A stretch of DNA of 64,000 nucleotides. It comes from Sandaracinus amylolyticus. Lineage in GTDB: Bacteria > Myxococcota_A > Polyangia > Polyangiales > Sandaracinaceae. Below, one piece after another: positions 51,086 to 60,400 of this stretch. The first letter of the stretch is position 1, and the number at the start of each line of letters is the position of its first letter. The notes below the pieces were generated by a model that was given only the letters and a program-made list of their open reading frames with translations, did not search any database and was not told the DNA's origin. Position numbers and translations under genes: made by a program. The stretch lies in the NCBI RefSeq assembly GCF_021631985.1, contig NZ_CP070225.1, positions 6,944,001 through 7,008,000 of the forward strand. Direction: 5' to 3'.

Positions 51086-53134
51086 CTACGATCTCCGTAG
51101 CAGCGCGAGCAGGTCCTGCTGTCCGCGCCAGAAGTCCTCGACCTCGGCGAACGTGTGGCATCGACGTGCGTCGGGGAGCGAGCGCAGGAGCACCTTGCCG
51201 TAGCCCTTCTTGCGCACGCGCGAGTCGAGCAGCGCGACGACGCCGCGATCACGCGCGGTGCGGATGAGGCGCCCGAAGCCCTGCTTCAGCGAGAGCGCGG
51301 CCGCGGGCACGAGGTACTCCATGAACGGGCTGCCGCCCTGCTCCTCGATGCGCGTGCAGCGGGCCTCGACGAGCGGATCGCTCGGCACCTCGAAGGGCAG
51401 CTTGTCGATCACCACGAGGCGCAGCGCGCGCCCCGGCACGTCGACGCCCTCCCAGAACGACTGCGTCGCGAAGAGCACGGCGTCGCCCGCGACGCGAAAG
51501 CGCTCGAGCAGCACGTTCTTCGGCGCATCACCCTGGGTCATCGTCGTGACGCGTCGCGCCGCGAGCGAGGGGCGCAGCCGGCGCGCGAGCTCGTTCATCA
51601 CGCGCACGCTGGTGCACAGCACGAACGCGCCGCCGCCGGTGAGCGCGATCAGCGCGTCGAGCTCGGCCGCCGCGAGCGAGAGGAACGCGGGATCGCGCGG
51701 GTCGGGGAGATCGGGGAGATAGAGCGCGGCCTGCTTCGCGTAGTCGAAGGGCGAGGGGAGCACTTCCTCGTCGACCTCGAAGTCGATGCCGAGGCGCTGC
51801 TTGGTGAACGCGAAGGGCGTGCTCGGCGGCGTGGGCGCAGGCGCGGGCACGTCGCCGTCGGGCACGACGATCGTGGACGGCACGGGCTCCATCGCGTTCG
51901 TCGCGGCGCGTCCGGTCGCGAGGGTCGCGGACGCGAACACGATCGACTTGAGGCGATGCAGCACCTCGTCGCGGAAGAGCGAGCTCACGTCGACGGGGCT
52001 CGCGCCGATCGACACGGTGCGCCCGCGCTGCTGCGTCCAGGTGACGTGGGAGTGGCTCGGCTCGGCGATGGTGCCGATCGCGCTGCGCACCTGCTCGGCG
52101 CGTCGCGCGGTGTGGGCCATCGCCTCGCCCATCACGATGCGCAGGCGCGCGTGCTCGGCGAGCGCCTCGAGCGCGACGTCGAGCGCGAAGAGCGCGTCGC
52201 GCACCTTCGAGGTGAGCGCGCTCTCGGGGAGCGGATTGCGACCTCCCTCGGGACCGGTGCTGCGCGGGATCGCAGCCCAGAGATCGTCGGCGCGCAGGAT
52301 GATCACGCGGAGGAGGCGCTGCGACTCCTCGTCGAGCGCGCCCACCGACGCGAACGCACGCTCGGCGTCGCGCACCAGCACATCGATGCGCTGCGAGCCG
52401 AGCTGCACGCCGAAGAACGCCGTCGCGACGTCTTCGATCTGATGGGCCTCGTCGAAGATCACCGCGTCGTGATCGGGGAGCACGCCGCCGCCGTGCGCGC
52501 GCAGCGCGAGGTCGGCGAAGAAGAGGTGGTGGTTCACGACGACGAGGTGCGCTTCGTCGGCGCGGCGTCGCGCCTTGGTCACGAAGCAGTCGTCGTAGTG
52601 ACGGCACGCGCGCCCGATGCGGGTGTCGGAGCCGCTCTGGATCGCGGTCCAGATCGCGGCGTCCTCGGGGAGATCGACGAGCTCGGCGCGATCGCCGGTC
52701 TCGGTGCGCTCCTTCCACTCGCGCACGATCGGCAGCATGCGCGCGATCTCCGGCTTGGTGAGCGAGTCCGCGGAGCGCGTGAGCTCGCCGTAGCGGCGCA
52801 GGCAGAGGTAGTTCGGCAGTCCCTTGAGGACGGTGATCGAGAGCGGCCGACCGAGCGCGCGCTCGAGGCGCGGCACGTCGTGCTCGACGAGCTGATCCTG
52901 CAGCGTGCGCGTGCCGGTCGAGATGATCACGCGACGCCGCGACGAGAGCGCGGCCGGCACCAGGTACGCGAGCGTCTTGCCGGTGCCGGTGCCCGCCTCG
53001 ATCAGCGCGACGCCGTCGTGGTCGAGCGCGCGCTCGACCAGCTCGGCCATGCGGAGCTGCGACGGGCGGCGCTCGTATCCCTCGATCGCCGCCTCGAGCA
53101 GGCCTCCTTCACCGAGCACGTCCCGCGCGCGCAT
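51086..53134 (-). CDS. DinG/YoaA-type ATP-dependent helicase
   Basis: A 682-residue superfamily 2 helicase starting at ATG 53134; a longer frame upstream lacks coding character. Motif I is AGTGTGKT (47-54), motif II DEAH at 228-231, and motif VI QGFGRLIRTARDRG. It unwinds 5'-tailed duplexes using ATP. The Fe-S cluster region shows Cys111, Cys177 and Cys183; the fourth cysteine expected in YoaA-like enzymes, before Cys177, reads SGSDTRIGRAC with Thr171, so the cluster may be altered. KGLPNYLCLRR and VVVNHHLFFAD are hallmark stretches. It follows the histidine kinase gene on the same strand. Confidence 0.93.
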   Translation of the reverse strand: MRARDVLGEGGLLEAAIEGYERRPSQLRMAELVERALDHDGVALIEAGTGTGKTLAYLVPAALSSRRRVIISTGTRTLQDQLVEHDVPRLERALGRPLSITVLKGLPNYLCLRRYGELTRSADSLTKPEIARMLPIVREWKERTETGDRAELVDLPEDAAIWTAIQSGSDTRIGRACRHYDDCFVTKARRRADEAHLVVVNHHLFFADLALRAHGGGVLPDHDAVIFDEAHQIEDVATAFFGVQLGSQRIDVLVRDAERAFASVGALDEESQRLLRVIILRADDLWAAIPRSTGPEGGRNPLPESALTSKVRDALFALDVALEALAEHARLRIVMGEAMAHTARRAEQVRSAIGTIAEPSHSHVTWTQQRGRTVSIGASPVDVSSLFRDEVLHRLKSIVFASATLATGRAATNAMEPVPSTIVVPDGDVPAPAPTPPSTPFAFTKQRLGIDFEVDEEVLPSPFDYAKQAALYLPDLPDPRDPAFLSLAAAELDALIALTGGGAFVLCTSVRVMNELARRLRPSLAARRVTTMTQGDAPKNVLLERFRVAGDAVLFATQSFWEGVDVPGRALRLVVIDKLPFEVPSDPLVEARCTRIEEQGGSPFMEYLVPAAALSLKQGFGRLIRTARDRGVVALLDSRVRKKGYGKVLLRSLPDARRCHTFAEVEDFWRGQQDLLALLRRS

Positions 53135-53213
53135 GAGCGCTGTGCATAGCGCTCTTCGGATCGCGCGGGAAGCGCTCAGCTGGAGTGCTCGCTTGCGGCG
53201 GGCCCGCACGGGA

Positions 53214-53228
53214 GCGTGCTGCGCACGC
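53214..53228 (-). terminator. hairpin between histidine kinase and helicase genes
   Basis: GCGTGC-tgc-GCACGC (53214-53228) sits in the 139-bp gap, flanked by GGGCCC blocks. It may end the kinase transcript, but no T-run follows. Confidence 0.3.
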
Positions 53229-53273
53229 GGACGGGAGGGCCCGTCGCAGGCGAGCCGATTTTGTCGACGCCTT

Positions 53274-56123
53274 TCAGGCGCGCGTCGCCGCGACCGCGGC
53301 GAGGTGCTTGCGGATCGTCGAGATCAGGAGCTCTCGATCGACCGGCTTGGTCAGGTAGCCGTCGCAGCCCGCGGCGCGGGCGCGCGCCTGGTCCTCGCGG
53401 CTCGCGTGGGCCGTGAGCGCGATCACCGGGATCGATGCGAGCGCGCTCGCCTTGAGGCGCCGCGTCGCTTCCCATCCGTCGAGCCGCGGGAGCGAGAGAT
53501 CCATGAGGATCAGGTCGGGATGATCGCGGTTCGCGCGGTCGAGACCGTGCTCGCCGTCCTCGGCCTCGATGATGTCGAACGTGCCCGCGAGATAACGCCG
53601 CACGACGTCGCGGTTCTGTGCGGAGTCCTCTACGTAGAGCACGCGCGGGAGCTTCGTCGCGCCGAGGCCCTTCTGCTCGAGCAGGAGGCGCTTCGCCTCG
53701 GCGACGACCTTCTCGATCGAGACACCGTTCTTCTTCACGACGGTGGCGATGCCGTCGCGCAACACGCGCTGCTCGTCGTCGGAGAGCTCCTTGCCGCTCA
53801 GCACGACGACCGGCGAGGTGATGCCCTCGCGGCGCAGCTGATCGAGCAGCGCGAAGCCGCTCATGCCCGGCATCACGAGGTCGAGCACGATGAGCCCGGG
53901 GCGAGTCACCCGCGCGCGCAGCAGCGCGTCCTCCCCGCTGCGTGCCTCTGCTGCCGAGAAGCCCGCGGCGCGGAGGTGACGGCACACCAGCTCGCGCGTC
54001 GGCGGGTCGTCATCGACCACGAGCACCTCGCCGCGATCGGCGCCGACGCTGCGGCTCACCACGTCGACGAGCCGCGCCGCCTCGAAGGGCTTCACGAGGT
54101 ACTCGCACGCGCCGAGCGAGAGCCCGCGCGTGCGCTGTTCCTCGACCGAGATGATGATCACCGGCGTCGTCGCAAACGCGGGATCGCTCTTCAGCTCCGC
54201 GAGCACCGACCACCCGTCGAGCTTCGGCAGGTGCACGTCGAGCACGATCGCGCTGGGACGATGCTCGCGCGCGGCGGTGAGCGCGGCGACTCCGTCGGTC
54301 GCGAGCTTCACCGTGACGCCCTCGCGCTCGAGCTCCGCCTTGAGCAGCTGGTGGATCAGCGGATCGTCGTCGACGACGAGCACCGTGGTGCCGGGCACGA
54401 TCTCGTAGCGATCGGAGCCGCGTCCCGTCTTCACGGTGGTGCGCGACTCGCCCGCCGCGAACACCCCGGGGAGCCTCACCCGGAACACCGAGCCACGACC
54501 AAGCGTGCTCGTCGCGTCGACGTTGCCGCCGAGCACGCGACACAGCTCGCGCACGATCGCGAGGCCGAGGCCGGTGCCGCCCACCTTGCGCGTGCTCGAG
54601 CCGTCGACCTGGCGGAACTTCTCGAACACGAAGGGCAGCTGATCGGGCGGGATGCCTGCGCCGGTGTCTTCGACCGAGAGCACGAGCGCGTCGACGTCGC
54701 GCTTCACGTCGACGACGACCTCGCCCGCCTCGGTGAACTTCGCCGCGTTCGAGAGGAGGTTGAGGAGGATCTGACGGAGCTTGAGCCCGTCGGTGTCGAT
54801 CGTGTCGACCTCGGGCGGGATGGACGCGTAGATCTCGACCTGCTTGCCCTGCGCGTACTCGCGCACGGTCGCGATGCACTCGTCGATCAGCGGGCGCAGC
54901 TCGACCTGCTCGCGCACGACGTCGACATGGCCCGACTCGATCTTGGAGAGATCGAGGATGTCGTTGATCAGGCCGAGCAGTGCCTTCGCGTTCGCTTTGA
55001 CGACGTTGAGATCGCGCCGCCCGTGGGGCGTGAGGCGCGAGCCCTCCTCGCGCATCAGGAGATCGCAGTAGCCGAGGATGCCGTTCAGCGGCGTGCGGAT
55101 CTCGTGCGAGAAATTCGCGAGGAATTCGCTCTTGAGGCGCGCGGCGGACTCGATCTCGCGGGCGCGCTCTTCCTCGATGCGCTTGGCCTTCGCGAGGTCC
55201 TGCGCGAGGCGATCGAGATCCTCGTTCTGCTGGCGGATGATCTCCATCTGCAGCGCGCGCTGCTGATAGCTCGCGAGGGTGCGCGCCGAGACCGCGCGCG
55301 ACTTCTTGAGCTCGTCGAGGCTCGCCTCGAGTCGGCGGTTCGCCTCGCGGAGCGCTTCCTCGGCCTGGCGTCGCTCGGTGACCTCCTCGGTCACGCCCAT
55401 CACGTAGCGACGACCGTCGCGATCGGTGATCGGGACCTTGCGGGTGCGCCACCAGAGATCGACGCCGTTCGCGCGCGCGACCTCGTCCTTGATGGTCACC
55501 TGACCGCTCGCGAGCACCGCGCGATCGTCGGCGGCGAACGCGTCGGCCTGCTCGGGCGGGAGGTACTCGTGGTCGAGCTTCCCGAGCAGCTGCTCGCGCG
55601 GCATGCCCATGAAGTCGACCATCAGCTGGTTCACGACGCGGAGCCGCAGCTCGTCCGCGTCCTTCACGAAGAGGACGAAGGGCATGCTGTCGACGATCGC
55701 CTGGACCAGCGAGCTCGAGGTCGCGTCGGGCGCGGGCCAGTCGTTGGTGCGGCCCGCAATGCGCGAGAGCTCGCGAAGGAGCGCGGGCCCGAGGCGCGCG
55801 AGCTGATCGAGGCTCACGTAGTCGAGCGCGCCGCCGCGGATCATCGCGTCGCGCATCTCGCGATCGTCGTGGGCGGACGCGAGCGCGATCATCGGCAGCG
55901 AGAGGCCGCGCGAGCTCCACGCGTGGCGCGCGGTGGGCGCGTCGAGCGTGGGCAGCGAGAGCACGATCGCATCGGGCGGATCGGCGAGCGCGGCGATGAA
56001 CGCCGCTTCGGTCGAGACGGTCTCGGGGGTGACGCGGAGCTCGGCGCGCGCGAGCTCGGCGACGACCTGCGACGCCACGTCGGGCGCGGCGACGATCAGG
56101 ACGCGAAGGGCGCGCTCAGTCAT
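53274..56123 (-). CDS. hybrid histidine kinase with PAS and three receiver domains
   Basis: A 949-residue cytosolic protein. Layout: a degenerate receiver-like N-terminus (1-120; Ser56 where the phospho-Asp would be), a PAS domain (135-255), a coiled coil (255-330), HisKA with His340 in FSHEIRTPLNG, HATPase (430-550; DTGAG at 486-490, VGGTGLGL), then receivers with Asp629, Asp748 and Asp875. The second receiver reads VVKKNG where others read LVKP or LTKP. With no transmembrane helices, its signal probably comes from the FIST protein encoded upstream, whose stop codon overlaps this start by eight bases. It would pass phosphate among its receivers or to a separate regulator. Confidence 0.94.
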   Translation of the reverse strand: MTERALRVLIVAAPDVASQVVAELARAELRVTPETVSTEAAFIAALADPPDAIVLSLPTLDAPTARHAWSSRGLSLPMIALASAHDDREMRDAMIRGGALDYVSLDQLARLGPALLRELSRIAGRTNDWPAPDATSSSLVQAIVDSMPFVLFVKDADELRLRVVNQLMVDFMGMPREQLLGKLDHEYLPPEQADAFAADDRAVLASGQVTIKDEVARANGVDLWWRTRKVPITDRDGRRYVMGVTEEVTERRQAEEALREANRRLEASLDELKKSRAVSARTLASYQQRALQMEIIRQQNEDLDRLAQDLAKAKRIEEERAREIESAARLKSEFLANFSHEIRTPLNGILGYCDLLMREEGSRLTPHGRRDLNVVKANAKALLGLINDILDLSKIESGHVDVVREQVELRPLIDECIATVREYAQGKQVEIYASIPPEVDTIDTDGLKLRQILLNLLSNAAKFTEAGEVVVDVKRDVDALVLSVEDTGAGIPPDQLPFVFEKFRQVDGSSTRKVGGTGLGLAIVRELCRVLGGNVDATSTLGRGSVFRVRLPGVFAAGESRTTVKTGRGSDRYEIVPGTTVLVVDDDPLIHQLLKAELEREGVTVKLATDGVAALTAAREHRPSAIVLDVHLPKLDGWSVLAELKSDPAFATTPVIIISVEEQRTRGLSLGACEYLVKPFEAARLVDVVSRSVGADRGEVLVVDDDPPTRELVCRHLRAAGFSAAEARSGEDALLRARVTRPGLIVLDLVMPGMSGFALLDQLRREGITSPVVVLSGKELSDDEQRVLRDGIATVVKKNGVSIEKVVAEAKRLLLEQKGLGATKLPRVLYVEDSAQNRDVVRRYLAGTFDIIEAEDGEHGLDRANRDHPDLILMDLSLPRLDGWEATRRLKASALASIPVIALTAHASREDQARARAAGCDGYLTKPVDRELLISTIRKHLAAVAATRA

Positions 56124-57285
56124 CGTTCTTCCCGAACGCGAGCGCGGTGAGCGTCGTGTTGATCTGGAAGCCCGAGTAGATCTCGAAGAAGACGTTGAGG
56201 CCGGCGGCGGGCGGGGCCTTGGTGAACGCCTTCGAGAGCGCGGCGTGCTCGCCCTTGCCCTTCGCGTACCAGTCGCGCGCGGTGCAGTGGAAGAGCAGCG
56301 CGGCGGTGGGATCGCCGCCGACGCGGCGCGGGAGCTCTTCCTCGAAGAAGCGCTGGGTGGACGCGGCGAGATCGTCGAGCTGCATGAGCTCGAGCTCGAC
56401 GCCTTCGTCGATGAGGTTCGCGAAGAGGATCGAGCCGTCGTCGAGGGGCTTCCAGGGCGCGCGGATGAAGTGCTCGCGGCCGACCTTGAGCGCGGTGGGA
56501 CGGCGCGCGAAGCCGTCGGGCTTGCCGAACTCGAGGTCGTCGACGCTCACGCCGAGCAGCTCCGCGTAGCGCTTGGCGGCGGGCTTGCCGTCGATCTCGA
56601 GGGCGCGCGTGCAGGTCTCGTCGATCTTGGTGACGCGCAGCGTCTCGCCGGTCGGGCGGTACCAGTGCGAGCGCAGCGCGGCCCAGGGCGCGCTGGTGCG
56701 GAAGAGCGCGAGGACGACGGCGTCGGTGACGACCTCGCCATCGACGTGGAGCAGCGCGGTCTGCTTGGCGGGGTCGGCCTCGGCGCAGTTCGCGCCGCCG
56801 CCGACGAGCGTCAGCGCGGGGTTGCGATCGAGCACGCCGAGGAGGAGCTCTTCCTTCTTGAAGCGGAAGCCGTCGTCCATGACGAGGCCGACGTGGCGGC
56901 GCGGGTCGACGTCCTGAGGGCGGACGCCGAGCTCGTCGCAGGCGCGCTGCATGGCGCGGGCGCCGGCGCCGATCGCGTCGGCGGAGAGATCGGTGCCGAG
57001 GCCGAGCGCGACGTCGAAGTCGCCGGTGAGCGCGGAGAGGACGACGGTGCCGTCGTGGATGCCGTCGCGATCGATCTCGCCCGCGGTGCTCGCGCCGATG
57101 ATGCGCGTGCCGCGAGGGAGGCGCGCGCGGAGCGCGGCGTTGAGCGCGCGGTGGTCGCGATCGCTCGACGCGAAGACGGTGACGAGCTTCGGGGTCGCCG
57201 AGCCGAGCGAGGTGAGGAGCGCCTCCGCGGCGCGCTCGGGGTCTCGCTCGGACGTGCGGGCGCTGTTCAGATCGATGCGTGCCAT
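56116..57285 (-). CDS. FIST domain sensory protein
   Basis: A 389-residue protein with FIST_N (LVTVFASSDRDHRALNAALRARL, IIGASTAGEI, and the GLVMDDGFRFKKEELL to LVGGGAN segment) and FIST_C (DFALLFHC-like ALLFHCTARDWYAKG, and GLNVFFEIYSGFQI) regions. FIST domains are proposed small-ligand sensors, perhaps for amino acids. An aggag 5 nt before ATG 57285 fixes the start. The last eight bases overlap the histidine kinase start, so the pair is stoichiometric and FIST probably controls that kinase. A CGGACGG hairpin and two CTCAACCACGG motifs lie in the upstream region. Confidence 0.92.
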   Translation of the reverse strand: MARIDLNSARTSERDPERAAEALLTSLGSATPKLVTVFASSDRDHRALNAALRARLPRGTRIIGASTAGEIDRDGIHDGTVVLSALTGDFDVALGLGTDLSADAIGAGARAMQRACDELGVRPQDVDPRRHVGLVMDDGFRFKKEELLLGVLDRNPALTLVGGGANCAEADPAKQTALLHVDGEVVTDAVVLALFRTSAPWAALRSHWYRPTGETLRVTKIDETCTRALEIDGKPAAKRYAELLGVSVDDLEFGKPDGFARRPTALKVGREHFIRAPWKPLDDGSILFANLIDEGVELELMQLDDLAASTQRFFEEELPRRVGGDPTAALLFHCTARDWYAKGKGEHAALSKAFTKAPPAAGLNVFFEIYSGFQINTTLTALAFGKNDD

Positions 57286-57300
57286 GCCGCTCCTGGCGCG

Positions 57301-57316
57301 CGGACGGTTCCGTCCG
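57301..57316 (-). promoter_or_regulatory. hairpin in the FIST gene leader
   Basis: CGGACGG-tt-CCGTCCG (57301-57316), a perfect 7-bp stem, starts 15 nt before the FIST start codon. It could form an operator or a leader hairpin. Confidence 0.45.
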
Positions 57317-57348
57317 GCTTGGGAAGTTCCGGCAACAGAGTACCAGGG

Positions 57349-57436
57349 ACCGTCCGTGGTTGAGCTTCCGTCGCGGTTTGTTTCCGTCGGACGGCAGACC
57401 TGCAGTGATACGGCCCCGAAACCGACCGTGGTTGAG
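57349..57436 (-). repeat. two copies of the CTCAACCACGG intergenic motif
   Basis: On the minus strand, CTCAACCACGGTCGG occurs exactly at 57422-57436, with a following TTTCGGGG that matches the copy at 20771. A one-mismatch copy (CTCAACCACGGACGG) lies at 57350-57364. The 190-bp gap has no coding signal. The same element is duplicated near 20.8 kb. Confidence 0.8.
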
Positions 57437-57475
57437 TTTCTCGGCCCGCTCACATCACCAAACGGCGACGTCCCC

Positions 57476-60400
57476 TCACCGCGACAGCCGCCCCACTGCC
57501 TCCGCGTGCTCCGCGATCCCGAGGTACGCCTCCCGCACCCGCTCGTCCCGCATCGCCGCCGCCCGCGACCGCACCCGCGCCGCCGCCTCCGCGATCGCGC
57601 GCTGCGCGTCCTCCCCGCGCCCCGCCGCGATCAGCGCATCCGCGCGCACCAAGCGCAGCGCGACGTCCCCCGCGACCGATCCCGCGCCCGCGAGCGCGAG
57701 CCCTCGCTCGCAGATCTCCAGCGCGCCTTCGGCGTCCCCTCGCGCCAGCCGCGCCCGCGCGAGCGTCACGCACGCCTCGGCGCGAATCCCCGGCGGGAAC
57801 CGCTCCCCGGCGACCACGCTCTCCGCCTCGCGCGTCGCGCCCTCGACGTCGCCGCGCATCAGCGAGATCGTCGCACCGCTCACCCGCGCCCGCGCCTCGG
57901 TCACCGGATCTCCCGAGACCATCGCCTCCGCGAGACACGCACGCGCGATCGCCTCCGCCTCCGCGATCTCACCACGCCGCGCGAGCGGCAACACCAGCTG
58001 CGCGCGCGCTCGCTCCGCGTACGCCACGAGCCCCATCGCCCGCGCCCGATCGTTCATGCGTCGCGCCTGCTCGACCGCGCGATCGCTCCATCCGATCGCG
58101 GCCAGCGCGATCGCGAGGTGCACCCCCGCGATCACCGCGTAGCGCAGCTGCCCGCACTCCTCGAGCGCATCCACGATCGCCTCGCCCTCACGCACGTAGG
58201 GCTCGGGATCCCCGGTGAAGAGCGCGCGCACCGCATGCAGCCACGAGCGCACCGCGATCACCAGCGCACGATCCTCCTCGTGCGCCGCGTCGGCACCGTC
58301 CATCGCGCGCAGCATCGGCTCCGCGAGATCCGCGCGCCCCGCGACGAGCATCTCGATCACCGTGCGCGCCACCGCCAGCGCATGCGTCGCGCTGGTCGTC
58401 CCCCGCGCGCGCGGCAGCTCCTCGAGCAAGCTCTTCGCGGCGAGCTCGAGCTTCGCGTGATCACCGAGACGACACCCCGCGACCGCGAGCTCGGCCGCGG
58501 CACGCGCGCGCGGTCCACTTCCCGGAGGCGACAGCGAGAGCGCCTCCTCGGCGAGCCGCGAGTGGTCCTCGCTCTTGGCGCCCCATCCCAGCGCTTCCGC
58601 CTGCAGGAGCCGGAGCTCGCCGAGCATCGCGCCGCTCGCGCCGCACTCCACACCACGCTCGGCGCGCGCGATCACCGACGCGAGATCGTCGCCCTCGAGC
58701 GCCTGCTCCGCGGCCCACAGGTACCAGACCACCGCACCCTGCGGCTCGCCTCCGCGCTCGAGGTGCTGCGCGAGCACGATCGCATCGCGCTCACCTGCCG
58801 CCTCGAGCCACGCGCCCGCGAGCCGATGCGCGAGCTTCGCGTCGCGCGTCGTGAGCATCCCGTACGCCGCGTCGCGCACCAGCACGTGTCGGAACGAGAG
58901 CTCGCGCTCGTCGCGGAAGCGCGATCCCGGATGGCGCGTCACGAGCTCGCGCTGCGCGAGATCGTCGAGCGTCGCCTCGAGCTCTTCGCGTCGCTCCTCC
59001 GAGAGCAGCGCCGCGACACCGCCGACCCAGAAGACGCCACCGAACACGCTCGCTGCGCGCAGGATGCGTCGCTCGCCCTGACCGAGCCGCTCGAGGCGCG
59101 CCTGCGCCATCGCGAGCACGGTGTCGGGCAGCTCGTTGCCGCGGCCCTCGGCGACCGCGCGGATCAGCTCCTCGAGATAGAACGCGTTGCCGCCCGCGCG
59201 CTCGATCAGCGCGGCGGTGGTCGCGTCGTCGGCCCGATCACCGAGCACCTCGCGCACCAGCTTGCGCGCCGCGCGCTGCGTGAGATCGGAGAGACGCACG
59301 TGCTGCATGCGTCGCTCGCTCCAGAGGTCGGGGAAGATCGTCGCGACCTCGGGGCGCGCCAGCGCGAGCGCGAGGAACGGACGATCGCGCAGCGTGCGCA
59401 GCGTCGCATCGACGAAGCGCACGGTCGGCAGATCGCCCCAGTGCAGATCCTCGAGCACCACGACGACCGGCTGCACCGCGCACTCGGCGGCGACGAACGT
59501 CTCCCACGCGCGGAGCATCTGCTCGCCGAGCAGCGCGCCGTCGTCGCGCGCCGCGCGCAGCGCCGGCCTTCCTTCGTCGGGGAAGCGCGCGCCGACCATC
59601 TCACCGAGGAACTCCGCGACGCGCTGCGACTCGCTCGCCGGCACGTGACGCGCGACGCGCGCGACGAGCTTGTGCCGCCACACCTCGGGCCGCTCGCCGT
59701 CCACAAGGCCCGCGACGTGGCGCACGATCTGACCGAGCATGCCGAACGACGAGCCCGCCGCGATCGGCTCGCCGCGCGCCATCCACACCGAGACCGGCTC
59801 ACCGCGCGCCTCGATCGCCCGCAACAGCTCGTGCGCGAGCCGCGACTTGCCCGCGCCCGCCGGCGCGGTGACGAGGATCGCGCTCGCGAGCGGCTCGCCG
59901 AAGCACTCGTCGATGGCCGCCTCGAGCATCGCCATCTCGCGCTCGCGTCCCTCGAACGGCGCCGGCTTGCCGAGGAGGTTGCGCGCAGGCTCGGCGCGCG
60001 TGCGCTCCGAGACGAGCTCGAGCCCATCGGCGTCGCCACCGAGCTCGAAGCGCGTGTCGAGCAGGCCCGCGGTGGTCTGATCGATGCGGATCGCGCGCTG
60101 CTCTCCGGGCGCGAGCTCGAGCAGCGCCTCGGCGCGCGTGACCACGTCGCCGAGCTTCGCGGCGGCGGACGCGTCACCGCGACCCATCGCGATCGCGATG
60201 CGTGCCCGGGGAAGGATGCGCCGCATCGCGAGCGCACATCGCGCGGCGCGCGCCGCGAGATCGATCGCCACCCCGCTGCCTGCGAGCACGACGATCGGAC
60301 AACCGTTCGCGAGGATGTCGAGACGCCCCCCGAACGTGTCGGCCGCGGCCGCGAGCTCGCGCGTGCCGCCCTGATCGGGATCGGCGAGCACGGTCGGTCG

